Positions 1 to 7,000 are shown, counted from the first letter of the stretch. The stretch is DNA of 8,862 nt from Clostridia bacterium (GCA_900768425.1 CAAGCR010000122.1:1-8862), one strand, 5' to 3'. Notes: generated by a model from the letters alone, not told the origin. A program made the numbers and translations.

Positions 1-789
1 ATTAAGGCAGAAGTATATTTTGTTAATACAAAACAATTTATCGGTCAAAAATGGGGCACTCAAAATCCTATTATGATGCGTGATGATGAATTTGGTAATG
101 TTAGAATTCGTGGCTTTGGTATTTATTCATTCAAAGTTACAGAGCCTAAAACTTTTATGCGTGAACTTTTTGGAACAAACTCAGTTTACACAACAAGTGA
201 TGTTTGCGAACAAATTAAACCTATGCTAATTCAAGGTTTAACCGACACTATCGCAGAGGCTAAAATTTCTGCCTTAGATTTAGCTGCAAACTATAAAGAG
301 TTCTCTCAAACAGTTATGGAAACTTGCAATACAGAAATGGGTGAGTATGGCTTAGGTTTGACAAAGTTTGTTATTGAAAACATCTCTCTACCAGAAGAAG
401 TTGAACAAACTCTTGATGAACGCACAAAACTTGGTGTTTTGGAAGACAAAATGGGTACATACACTCAAAAGAAGGCTGCCGATGCTATGCTTGATGCAGC
501 AAACAATCCAAATGGAAATAACTTGGCTGGTTTAGGTGTTGGTTTGGGTGCTGGCGTTACAATGGGTAATGTTTTTGCAAATAATCTTGCAACAGAAAAC
601 AAACCACGTGAAAAGAAAGCAAAAGGGGTTGTTTGTGCCAAATGTGGAGCAGAAAATAAAGCAGGTGCTAAGTTTTGCTCAGAGTGCGGTGAAAAAATAC
701 AAAACGCAAAAAGATTTTGCCCAGAATGTGGCGCTGAACTTTCAGCAAAAGCCAAATTCTGCCCAGAATGCGGACAAAAATTAAATTAA
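1..789 (+). CDS. SPFH-domain protein with C-terminal double zinc ribbon (YdjI-like), 5' end cut by window
   Basis: The reading frame is open from base 1 and ends at TAA 787-789, giving 262 visible residues; the start lies outside the window. The first ATGs (73, 76) are internal, since conserved-looking sequence continues upstream of them. Counting from the first visible codon, roughly residues 1-165 are the SPFH (stomatin/prohibitin/flotillin/HflK) part, followed by a charged Glu/Lys helix. A Gly-rich hydrophobic stretch near residues 173-195 (LAGLGVGLGAGVTMG) is typical of the YdjI group. Two zinc ribbons follow, with CxxC pairs at residues 212/215, 226/229, 240/243 and 254/257. Family knowledge: B. 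subtilis YdjI is a membrane-associated SPFH protein needed to bring the phage-shock protein PspA to the membrane. A role here in membrane-stress scaffolding is inferred from that. The YdjG-like gene downstream supports the reading. Family assignment is firm, physiological role moderate. Confidence 0.88.
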   Translation: MKAEVYFVNTKQFIGQKWGTQNPIMMRDDEFGNVRIRGFGIYSFKVTEPKTFMRELFGTNSVYTTSDVCEQIKPMLIQGLTDTIAEAKISALDLAANYKEFSQTVMETCNTEMGEYGLGLTKFVIENISLPEEVEQTLDERTKLGVLEDKMGTYTQKKAADAMLDAANNPNGNNLAGLGVGLGAGVTMGNVFANNLATENKPREKKAKGVVCAKCGAENKAGAKFCSECGEKIQNAKRFCPECGAELSAKAKFCPECGQKLN

Positions 790-791
790 TA

Positions 792-824
792 ACATATATA
801 CTTTAAATGTAAAGGTATGTATGT
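792..824 (+). other. Hairpin in the 3' untranslated region of the SPFH gene
   Basis: Bases 792-801 (ACATATATAC) pair with 815-824 (GTATGTATGT) over 10 bp with one G-U. The stem continues as TTTA 802-805 with TAAA 810-813 around an AATG loop, leaving G814 bulged. It begins 3 nt after the stop codon and has no T-run, so it is not a terminator by itself. It sits just ahead of the intrinsic terminator at 829-873. It may protect the mRNA 3' end, or it may be incidental in AT-rich DNA. Confidence 0.4.
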
Positions 825-828
825 GTAA

Positions 829-873
829 AAGGCAAAATTTCGGTTTTTATGAGATTTTGCCTTATTGTTTTTT
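829..873 (+). terminator. Rho-independent terminator after the SPFH gene
   Basis: AAGGCAAAATTTC (829-841) pairs with GAGATTTTGCCTT (851-863) over 13 bp with one T-G wobble, around a 9-nt loop. It is followed by ATTGTTTTTT (864-873). The GGC/GCC base and the T-tract make this a convincing intrinsic terminator. It separates the YdjI-like gene from the YdjG-like gene, so the latter needs either read-through or its own promoter. Confidence 0.85.
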
Positions 874-906
874 AATCCTTTAATTTATAAATGATAAAAG
901 GTAATT

Positions 907-2010
907 ATGGAAGATAAAATATTAAAAGCAAATGATTGTTCCTGCCCTAGTTGTGGAGCTACAATGAGATATAATCCCGAAAAGCAAAAGTTATATTGTG
1001 ATAACTGTCAATCTTGTAAGGATATTGAATTTGAAGCCCTTTTAATGAAGCACAGTTGGGAAGAAAAAGATAGATTAAAAAATTTAAAAGAATTTGCAAA
1101 CGCCATAAAAGCTTTAAAATGCCCAAACTGTGGTGCAAATGTCGTTTTAAATAAATACGAGTATAGTAAAGAATGCCCATATTGCGGTAGCAATCTTGTA
1201 GATAGAAGTGCAGAAGATACAAATCTTGCCCCAGATGGCATATTGCCATTTATGTTTAGTGACGCTGTTGCAAGTCAAAAATATCGCGAAGGCATTAGGA
1301 AAAAATGGTTTGTGCCAAATGCTTTTAAAAAAGCACCACCAACAGAAAATATTAGAGGGATTTATATTCCTTCTTTTGGTTATGATGCTGATGCCACAAC
1401 AAGTTATACGGGCAAATTAGCAACCGACCATACAAGGCGCGATTCTAATGGGCATACACATACATATACAACTTACCAGAATATCTCGGGCACTCATAAA
1501 AGTCAGCAACGCGACATTTTGGTTGAAACAAGCACAAAAGTCAATCAAGATGAGTTTGAAAAAATTAAACCATATCATATGAATAAAGCGGTTGCATTCA
1601 AACAAGGTTTTATTATGGGTTATTCTGTAGAGGCCTATGAAAACTCTTTGGAAGAATGTAAAAAAATAGCGGATAAAATTATGGACGAGATTATTCGCAG
1701 TCAGATTTTATCAAAATATATGTATGATAGGGTTGTGTATTTTAATATGTCAACCACACAAGAAAACAAAAAATATATGTATTATCTGTTGCCAATTTAT
1801 AAATGTGACTATACATATAAAAATAAAAGGTACACCACAATTATGAATGGTCAAACAGGCAAGGTTGGTGGCGGTTATCCTAAAAGCCCTGTTAAAATTA
1901 CCTTTTTTGTACTATTTTTATTGTTGGTTGTTTCCGGCTTAATATATTTGTTCTTCCGCTTTGGTAATGACCCAGATTTAATGGTAAAATTGCTTTTGGG
2001 CTTAATTTAA
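907..2010 (+). CDS. Membrane-anchored double zinc-ribbon protein (YdjG-like, TFIIB-type zinc ribbon)
   Basis: A 367-residue protein. ATG 907 follows AAAAGG (896-901) by 5 nt, and an in-frame TAA at 895-897 rules out an upstream start. The first zinc ribbon uses C13/C16 and C31/C34, with extra cysteines C11 and C37. The second uses C72/C75 and C90/C93. A mixed alpha/beta soluble region follows (about 105-325). It carries the segment LLPIYKCDYTYKNKRYT and NGQTGKVGG (about 294-322), which resembles the conserved end of YdjG-type proteins. One transmembrane helix lies at about 330-350 and is followed by a short hydrophobic tail. There is no signal peptide, so the zinc ribbons are probably cytoplasmic. 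Family members are sometimes labelled as primosomal or helicase proteins from the zinc ribbon alone; no helicase motif is present. In B. subtilis YdjG helps anchor PspA and YdjI; a similar role here is inferred from similarity and the neighbouring SPFH gene. No strong promoter is visible in the 33 nt between the terminator and the start. Confidence 0.8.
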   Translation: MEDKILKANDCSCPSCGATMRYNPEKQKLYCDNCQSCKDIEFEALLMKHSWEEKDRLKNLKEFANAIKALKCPNCGANVVLNKYEYSKECPYCGSNLVDRSAEDTNLAPDGILPFMFSDAVASQKYREGIRKKWFVPNAFKKAPPTENIRGIYIPSFGYDADATTSYTGKLATDHTRRDSNGHTHTYTTYQNISGTHKSQQRDILVETSTKVNQDEFEKIKPYHMNKAVAFKQGFIMGYSVEAYENSLEECKKIADKIMDEIIRSQILSKYMYDRVVYFNMSTTQENKKYMYYLLPIYKCDYTYKNKRYTTIMNGQTGKVGGGYPKSPVKITFFVLFLLLVVSGLIYLFFRFGNDPDLMVKLLLGLI

Positions 2011-2040
2011 CAATTATTATTAGTTAATTATATATAAAAA

Positions 2041-2092
2041 TAGTCATTTATTATTGATATTTAATTATGTCGGTAATAAATGGCTATATTTT
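2041..2092 (+). terminator. AT-rich intrinsic terminator candidate after the YdjG-like gene
   Basis: TAGTCATTTATTA (2041-2053) pairs with TAATAAATGGCTA (2074-2086) over 13 bp with one T-G wobble. Three more inner pairs (T-G, T-G, G-C at 2054-2056 with 2071-2073) are possible. A short TATTTT run follows (2087-2092). It lies 30 nt after the stop codon. The stem is GC-poor and the T-run is interrupted, so strength is uncertain, but the position fits. Confidence 0.55.
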
Positions 2093-2124
2093 AATGCTAA
2101 AATAAAGATTTTTTGATATGTTTT

Positions 2125-2150
2125 TAATATATATATAAATATATATATTA
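2125..2150. repeat. Near-perfect AT palindrome upstream of gyrB
   Basis: TAATATATATAT (2125-2136) is the exact reverse complement of ATATATATATTA (2139-2150), with only AA between the arms. It is built almost wholly of alternating AT. It lies about 40 bp upstream of the candidate gyrB -10 element. Such sequence melts or extrudes easily under negative supercoiling. No protein site is recognised in it. Confidence 0.5.
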
Positions 2151-2165
2151 ATTTTACAAAAAGGC

Positions 2166-2194
2166 TTTTATTTTTAGATTTTTAGTGGTATAAT
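2166..2194 (+). promoter_or_regulatory. Extended -10 promoter candidate for gyrBA
   Basis: TGGTATAAT at 2186-2194 matches the extended -10 consensus TGnTATAAT at every defined base. The hexamer 17 bp upstream (2166-2171, TTTTAT) is a poor -35, which an extended -10 can tolerate. Transcription would start near 2200, giving a leader of about 150 nt before the gyrB start. It is the best sigma-A-type match in the 2011-2349 gap, which is otherwise almost pure A/T and contains no gene. Confidence 0.6.
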
Positions 2195-2200
2195 TAATTA

Positions 2201-2349
2201 GAATTAAATAAACAAAAATATTTATATTTTTTGATATGTATTTTAGGATATTTTAAATTTGTTTTTATATTCTATTTAAAATATTTTTCATAACAATATT
2301 TTCATTTTTATTTTTGTATTTTTTTCTAAATTATTATTAGGGGTATAAA
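2201..2349 (+). promoter_or_regulatory. Long AT-rich gyrB leader with competing inverted repeats
   Basis: If transcription starts at the extended -10, this stretch is the gyrB 5' leader. It contains an 11-bp perfect inverted repeat, ATATTTTAAAT (2248-2258) with ATTTAAAATAT (2274-2284), running directly into TTTTT (2284-2288). Bases 2278-2285 (AAAATATT) can instead pair with AATATTTT (2295-2302), so the two stems exclude each other. All pairs are A-T, so both stems are weak and could be chance. The gyrB Shine-Dalgarno AGGGG (2339-2343) lies outside them. No known riboswitch class is recognised. Confidence 0.3.
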
Positions 2350-4275
2350 ATGGAATCTGAAGAATTAGACCTTTCTAAAAGTGAAAAATATGACCAATCG
2401 GACATTCAAGTTCTAGAAGGGTTAGAGCCAGTTAGAAAACGTCCTGGTATGTATATTGGCTCAACAGACGAAAGGGGTTTACATCACCTTGTAACAGAAG
2501 TTGTAGATAACAGTATAGATGAAGCACTTGCTGGTTATTGTACTCAAATTGATGTTACTTTAAATAACGATGGTTCTTGCACTGTTGCAGATAATGGCCG
2601 TGGTATTCCAACAGGCATTATAGAAAAAGAAGGAAGAAGTGCCGTTGAAGTAGTTTTGACAAAGCTTCATGCCGGCGGTAAATTTGGTGGCTCTGGCTAC
2701 AAAATTTCCGGTGGTTTGCACGGTGTTGGTGTTTCGTGCGTTAACGCACTATCTATTTGGCTTAAAGTTGATGTATATCAAAATGGTTATCATTATTATG
2801 TGCAATTCACTCGCGGTAGAGCAGATGCACCTTTGAAAAAACTTGAAAAAAGTGATAGACGTGGTACAGTTGTTACTTTTAAACCGGACTCGGAAATTTT
2901 TGAAACAACTGAATTTAATTACGAAATAATTAAAAATCGTTTTAGAGAAATCGCATTTTTGAACAAGGGTATTGTTATAACTCTTGAAGATAAAAGAGAA
3001 GGCAAAGAACATAAGGATAGATTTGAATTTAAGGGCGGAATAATTGAGTTTGTTGAATACTTAAATGAAAACAAAAATCCAATTTTCCCACATCCTATTT
3101 ACTTCAATAAAATTTCCGATAAGAGCGAAGTTGAAGTTGCTTTCCAATATAACGATGGCTATCAAGAGATTGTCCACGCATACGCAAACAACATCAATAC
3201 AACCGAAGGCGGAACACACTTAGTTGGTTTTAAAAATGCTTTAACAAAAGTAATTAACGATTATGGTGTTAGAAACAAAATTATAAAAGATAGCGAAAAA
3301 CTATCAGGTGAAGATTGTCGTGAAGGTTTAACCGCGGTTATTTCTGTAAAACTTATGAACCCGCAATTTGAAGGGCAAACAAAAACCAAACTTGGTAACA
3401 GTGAAATGCGTTACGAAGTTGAAAAAGCAATGCAAGAATGCTTTGGCAACTATTTGGAAGAAAATCCAAAAGAAGCCCGAGAACTTATTATGAAAAGCAT
3501 CACCGCTCAAAGAGCAAGAGAAGCAGCAAGAAATGCCAGAGAATTAACAAGAAGAAAAGGTGTTTTGGAAAGCACAACTCTTCCAGGCAAACTAGCCGAT
3601 TGTTCTGAAAAAGATGCCGAGCATTGTGAAATATATATCGTTGAGGGTGATTCCGCTGGTGGTTCTGCTAAAATGGGCAGAGATAGACGTTTTCAAGCAA
3701 TTCTTCCACTTCGTGGTAAAATTTTAAATGTTGAAAAAGCAAGAATAAATCATATATTGGAAAATAACGAAATAAAAAGTATGATAACAGCCTTCGGTTG
3801 CGGTATCAAAGAAGAGTATGATGATGCAAAGCTTCGTTACAATAAAATAGTTATTATGACCGATGCCGATGTCGATGGTTCACATATTAGAATATTGCTC
3901 TTAACTTTCTTTTTTAGATTTATGCGCCCATTAATTGAAAATGGTCACGTTTATATTGCTCAACCACCACTTTATAAGTTGGAAAAGGGCAAAAAAGAAT
4001 ACTATTTCTATAATGATGATGAGCTAAATGAATTTTATAAACAAAATGGAAACGGAACAGGTGAAATTCAACGTTATAAAGGTCTAGGTGAAATGGATCC
4101 AGAACAACTTTGGGATACAACACTTAACCCAGAGCATAGAATACTTCTTCAAGTTGCAATGGAAGATGCCGTTGAGGCGGATAGAGTATTTAATGAACTT
4201 ATGGGGGAAGATGTAGATTTAAGACGTAAATTTATTGAAGAAAATGCAACACTTGTAACCGATTTAGATGTTTAA
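2350..4275 (+). CDS. gyrB: DNA gyrase subunit B
   Basis: 641 residues, the usual length of Gram-positive GyrB; the enterobacterial insertion is absent. It is the ATPase and TOPRIM subunit of the A2B2 topoisomerase II that introduces negative supercoils. The GHKL ATPase domain (about 20-230) has catalytic Glu50 and Asn54 in TEVVDNSIDEA, Asp81 in DNGRGIP, and the lid GGLHGVGVSCVNALS (121-135). The transducer domain has Gln343 and Lys345 in QTKTKLG. The TOPRIM domain has VEGDSAGGSA (431-440, Glu432) and DADVDG (505-510, Asp505/Asp507) for Mg2+. The C-terminal YKGLGEMDPEQLWDTT (576-591) is conserved in type IIA enzymes. ATG 2350 follows AGGGG (2339-2343) by 6 nt, with an in-frame TAG at 2338-2340. 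gyrA follows after 16 bp, so they are co-transcribed. ParE is the alternative, but the gyrA neighbour and overall sequence favour GyrB. Confidence 0.97.
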   Translation: MESEELDLSKSEKYDQSDIQVLEGLEPVRKRPGMYIGSTDERGLHHLVTEVVDNSIDEALAGYCTQIDVTLNNDGSCTVADNGRGIPTGIIEKEGRSAVEVVLTKLHAGGKFGGSGYKISGGLHGVGVSCVNALSIWLKVDVYQNGYHYYVQFTRGRADAPLKKLEKSDRRGTVVTFKPDSEIFETTEFNYEIIKNRFREIAFLNKGIVITLEDKREGKEHKDRFEFKGGIIEFVEYLNENKNPIFPHPIYFNKISDKSEVEVAFQYNDGYQEIVHAYANNINTTEGGTHLVGFKNALTKVINDYGVRNKIIKDSEKLSGEDCREGLTAVISVKLMNPQFEGQTKTKLGNSEMRYEVEKAMQECFGNYLEENPKEARELIMKSITAQRAREAARNARELTRRKGVLESTTLPGKLADCSEKDAEHCEIYIVEGDSAGGSAKMGRDRRFQAILPLRGKILNVEKARINHILENNEIKSMITAFGCGIKEEYDDAKLRYNKIVIMTDADVDGSHIRILLLTFFFRFMRPLIENGHVYIAQPPLYKLEKGKKEYYFYNDDELNEFYKQNGNGTGEIQRYKGLGEMDPEQLWDTTLNPEHRILLQVAMEDAVEADRVFNELMGEDVDLRRKFIEENATLVTDLDV

Positions 4276-4291
4276 TTAAGGGGAATAGAAA

Positions 4292-6820
4292 ATGAGTGAA
4301 GATAAAAAAGATTTAAAAGAACTTTTACAAAATAGTAAGGTTCAAAAAGTAGAAGTTAAAGGCGAACTAGAAAAGTCCTTTATCTCGTATGCAATGGCGG
4401 TCAATGTATCTCGTGCTATTCCGGATGTCCGCGATGGTTTAAAGCCTGTTCATAGAAGAATTCTATTTGATATGGCAGAGCAAAACTTGTTTTATACACA
4501 CAAATATGTTAAATCGGCAACTATTGTCGGTGACGTGCTAGGTCATTATCATCCACATGGTGACTCATCGGTTTACGATGCTTTGGTTCGTTTGGCACAA
4601 GATTTTAGCATAAACGCACCACTTGTTGATGGACATGGTAACTTTGGTTCTATCGATGGTGATGGTGCAGCCGCTTATCGTTATACAGAAGCAAGACTTA
4701 CAAAAATTGCCGGACTTTTGCTAGAAGATATAGAAAAAAATACGGTTGATATGTATCCTAACTATGATGATACCCGTATGCAACCACGCGTTTTGCCAGC
4801 AAAATTTCCAAACCTTTTAGTTAATGGTGCAGATGGTATTGCCGTTGGTATGGCAACAAACATACCACCACACAACCTAAACGAAGTATGTACAGGTGTG
4901 CAAGCAATGCTAGAAAATCCTGACATTACCGATGATGAACTTATAGACATCATCAAAGCTCCCGATTTTCCTACCGGTGGCATAATAATGGGTAGAAAAG
5001 GTATTGTTGATGCATATAAAACAGGTCGTGGAAATATTGTGGTTAGAGGTAAGGCAGAAATTGAAGAAACACCATCTGGCAAACAAAGAATTATAATAAC
5101 TGAAATACCATATCAAATAAATAAAGCCAAACTTATCATTCAAATGGCAGACCTTGTTAAGAATAAAAAAATTGAAGGTATTGCCGATATTAAAGAAGAA
5201 TCAGATAGAGATGGTATCAGAGTTGTAGTAGACATTAAAAAAGACCACAACGCAAATGTTGTATTAAATTTGTTGTATAAATACACAATGTTACAATCTA
5301 GTGATGGCATTATAATGCTTGCATTAGTTGATGGCAGACCAAAAATTTGCACATTAAAAGAAATTATCGCTTGCTACATTGCACACCAAAAAGATGTTGT
5401 AACAAGAAAGACTCAATTTGATTTGGCAAAAGCCGAAGATAGATTGCATATTGTTGCAGGTTTAGTTACCGCGGTTACAAACATTGATGAAGTTGTTAAA
5501 ATTATTAAAGAATCAAAAGATAAACAAGATGCACAAAGCAAATTAATTGCCCGTTTTGATTTAGATGAAATTCAAACAAATGCCATATTAGATATGCGTT
5601 TAGCTAAACTAACAGGGCTAGAAGTTGGCAATTTAAAGAACGAAATGGCAGAACTTGAAAAAACTATTGCCGATTTGAAAGATATTTTAGCAAAACCGGA
5701 AAGAGTTGTTAAAATTATTTCTGACCAAATGGAAGATGTAAAAACTCGTTTTGGCACTCCAAGAAAAACAGAAATTAGTTTGGGCTTAGGCGATATTAAC
5801 ATTGCAGACCTTATAAAGAGAGAAGATGTTGTAATCTCTATGACAAAGGTTGGCTATATTAAGAGAATGTCACTTACAGAATATAAAGCACAACATCGTG
5901 GCGGTGTTGGTGTGACAGGGCACAAAGCAAAAGAAGAAGATGTTGTTGATCAATTATTCATAACAAATTCTCACAATGATGTATTGTTCTTTACTAACAA
6001 GGGTAAAGTTCATACAATGAAAGCATATGATGTGCCAGAGGCTCAAAAACAAGCAAAAGGTAGAGCAATGGTTAATCTTTTACCTCTTGACCAAGGTGAA
6101 AAAGTTACCACAATTTTACCACTTGAAGAAGATACAACGGGCAACCTTGTAATGGCAACAAAAAATGGTTTAATCAAAAAGACAAAACTATTAGAATTTG
6201 CATCTATACGTAAAAATGGTAAAATTGCAATTACACTTGATGAAGGTGATGAATTATTCTCAGCCAAATCATCAGATGGTGATGATGAAATTTTTGTTGC
6301 ATCATCTTCTGGCAAGGTTTCTCACTTTAAAGAAAGTGCATTAAGAAATACCGGTAGAACATCTATGGGTGTTAAATCTATGGACTTAGAAGAGAATGAA
6401 GAAGTTATATCATTAGAAATAATAAATAAAGAATGTCAACTTTTAGCATTGACTGATAGAGGCTATGGTAAACGCACAAATTCCAGCGAATTTAGATTAA
6501 CATCTCGTGGCACAAAAGGTGTTAAAGCGGGAGTGTTTAATGAAAAGACCGGCAACTTGGTTTCATTAATTAAAGTTGAAGATAATCAAGACCTACTTGT
6601 TATGGCAGATAATGGTGTTGTTATTAGAACTCCGGTTAAAGATATTCCACTTATTTCTCGTTCAACACAAGGTGTAAGAATTATGAAACTTAGAGAAGGT
6701 TGTAAAATTGTTTCAGTCGCAGTGGGTGACCACGAAGATGAAGAAGAACAAGCACCGGTTTCTGCTGAAAATTTAGTAGTAGAACAAATTGCAAATGCCG
6801 AAAATGAAAACAAAGAATAA
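4292..6820 (+). CDS. gyrA: DNA gyrase subunit A
   Basis: 842 residues, full length. It is the DNA-cleaving and DNA-wrapping subunit of gyrase. The winged-helix and tower domains occupy about 30-500, with catalytic Tyr131 in AAAYRYTEARL (126-136), equivalent to E. coli Tyr122. The quinolone-determining region HPHGDSSVYD (87-96) keeps Ser92 and Asp96 at the positions of E. coli Ser83 and Asp87, the susceptible form. A coiled-coil-like stretch (about 430-475) leads to a six-bladed wrapping domain (about 505-810). The GyrA-box position reads QHRGGVG (534-540) rather than the usual QRRGGKG. The tail is acidic (813-842, with a DEEE run). ATG 4292 follows AAGGGG (4278-4283) by 8 nt. It is 16 bp from gyrB and ends before a strong terminator, so it is the last gene of the operon. 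ParC is less likely because of the operon context and full-length C-terminal domain. Confidence 0.96.
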   Translation: MSEDKKDLKELLQNSKVQKVEVKGELEKSFISYAMAVNVSRAIPDVRDGLKPVHRRILFDMAEQNLFYTHKYVKSATIVGDVLGHYHPHGDSSVYDALVRLAQDFSINAPLVDGHGNFGSIDGDGAAAYRYTEARLTKIAGLLLEDIEKNTVDMYPNYDDTRMQPRVLPAKFPNLLVNGADGIAVGMATNIPPHNLNEVCTGVQAMLENPDITDDELIDIIKAPDFPTGGIIMGRKGIVDAYKTGRGNIVVRGKAEIEETPSGKQRIIITEIPYQINKAKLIIQMADLVKNKKIEGIADIKEESDRDGIRVVVDIKKDHNANVVLNLLYKYTMLQSSDGIIMLALVDGRPKICTLKEIIACYIAHQKDVVTRKTQFDLAKAEDRLHIVAGLVTAVTNIDEVVKIIKESKDKQDAQSKLIARFDLDEIQTNAILDMRLAKLTGLEVGNLKNEMAELEKTIADLKDILAKPERVVKIISDQMEDVKTRFGTPRKTEISLGLGDINIADLIKREDVVISMTKVGYIKRMSLTEYKAQHRGGVGVTGHKAKEEDVVDQLFITNSHNDVLFFTNKGKVHTMKAYDVPEAQKQAKGRAMVNLLPLDQGEKVTTILPLEEDTTGNLVMATKNGLIKKTKLLEFASIRKNGKIAITLDEGDELFSAKSSDGDDEIFVASSSGKVSHFKESALRNTGRTSMGVKSMDLEENEEVISLEIINKECQLLALTDRGYGKRTNSSEFRLTSRGTKGVKAGVFNEKTGNLVSLIKVEDNQDLLVMADNGVVIRTPVKDIPLISRSTQGVRIMKLREGCKIVSVAVGDHEDEEEQAPVSAENLVVEQIANAENENKE

Positions 6821-6842
6821 TTAATTTTTAATTAGGTGATAC

Positions 6843-6866
6843 GTGTTTTTAAGATATTAAAAATAC
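6843..6866 (+). other. Tetraloop hairpin in the gyrA 3' untranslated region
   Basis: GTGTTTTTAA (6843-6852) pairs with TTAAAAATAC (6857-6866) over 10 bp with one G-U, around a GATA loop. No T-run follows, so it is not a terminator alone. It lies 11 nt before the terminator stem at 6878. A smaller perfect repeat, TAATTAA-TTT-TTAATTA (6818-6834), overlaps the gyrA stop codon. Confidence 0.4.
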
Positions 6867-6877
6867 AAAATAATCGT

Positions 6878-6924
6878 AAAAATAGTCAAAATTACAAAAA
6901 AATGTATATTTTGACTATTTTTTT
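6878..6924 (+). terminator. Rho-independent terminator of the gyrBA operon
   Basis: AAATAGTCAAAAT (6880-6892) pairs perfectly with ATTTTGACTATTT (6908-6920). Two more A-T pairs extend it outward, and TAC/GTA pairs (6893-6895 with 6904-6906) extend it inward past a bulged T6907. The right arm runs into TTTTTTT (6918-6924). The A-run before the left arm means it could also stop transcription from the other strand. It isolates tilS from gyrBA. Confidence 0.85.
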
Positions 6925-6936
6925 ATTGTTTTTTGC

Positions 6937-6965
6937 TTGAATTTAATAAACATTATTAATAAAAT
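6937..6965 (+). promoter_or_regulatory. Sigma-A-type promoter candidate for tilS
   Basis: TTGAAT (6937-6942) and TAAAAT (6960-6965) are separated by exactly 17 bp and differ from the TTGACA/TATAAT consensus at two positions and one position. It lies just after the gyrBA terminator. Transcription would begin near 6972, leaving a leader of about 29 nt that contains the AAAGGA ribosome-binding site (6989-6994). In DNA this AT-rich, partial matches arise by chance, but spacing and position fit. Confidence 0.55.
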
Positions 6966-7000
6966 ATAGTTAATAAATATTTATAGTTAAAGGATAAATT

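Noticed and set aside
465..755. A 96-residue minus-strand open frame.
   Set aside because: It is the mirror of the Gly/Cys-rich zinc-ribbon region of the SPFH gene, with no translation signals or family resemblance.
907..2010. Primosomal or helicase function suggested by zinc-ribbon labels used for this family.
   Set aside because: No Walker A/B or other helicase motif is present; the protein is zinc ribbons, a soluble domain and one transmembrane helix.
2011..2349. Replication origin in the AT-rich gap before gyrB.
   Set aside because: No DnaA-box-like sequences were found, and dnaA/dnaN are not adjacent; AT-richness alone is not evidence.
4559..4579. Quinolone-resistance mutation in gyrA.
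   Set aside because: The key positions are Ser92 and Asp96, the wild-type residues; no resistance substitution is seen.
2350..6820. Topoisomerase IV (parE-parC) instead of gyrase.
   Set aside because: Full-length GyrA-type C-terminal domain, gyrB-gyrA order and spacing, and motif wording favour gyrase, though the GyrA-box is divergent.
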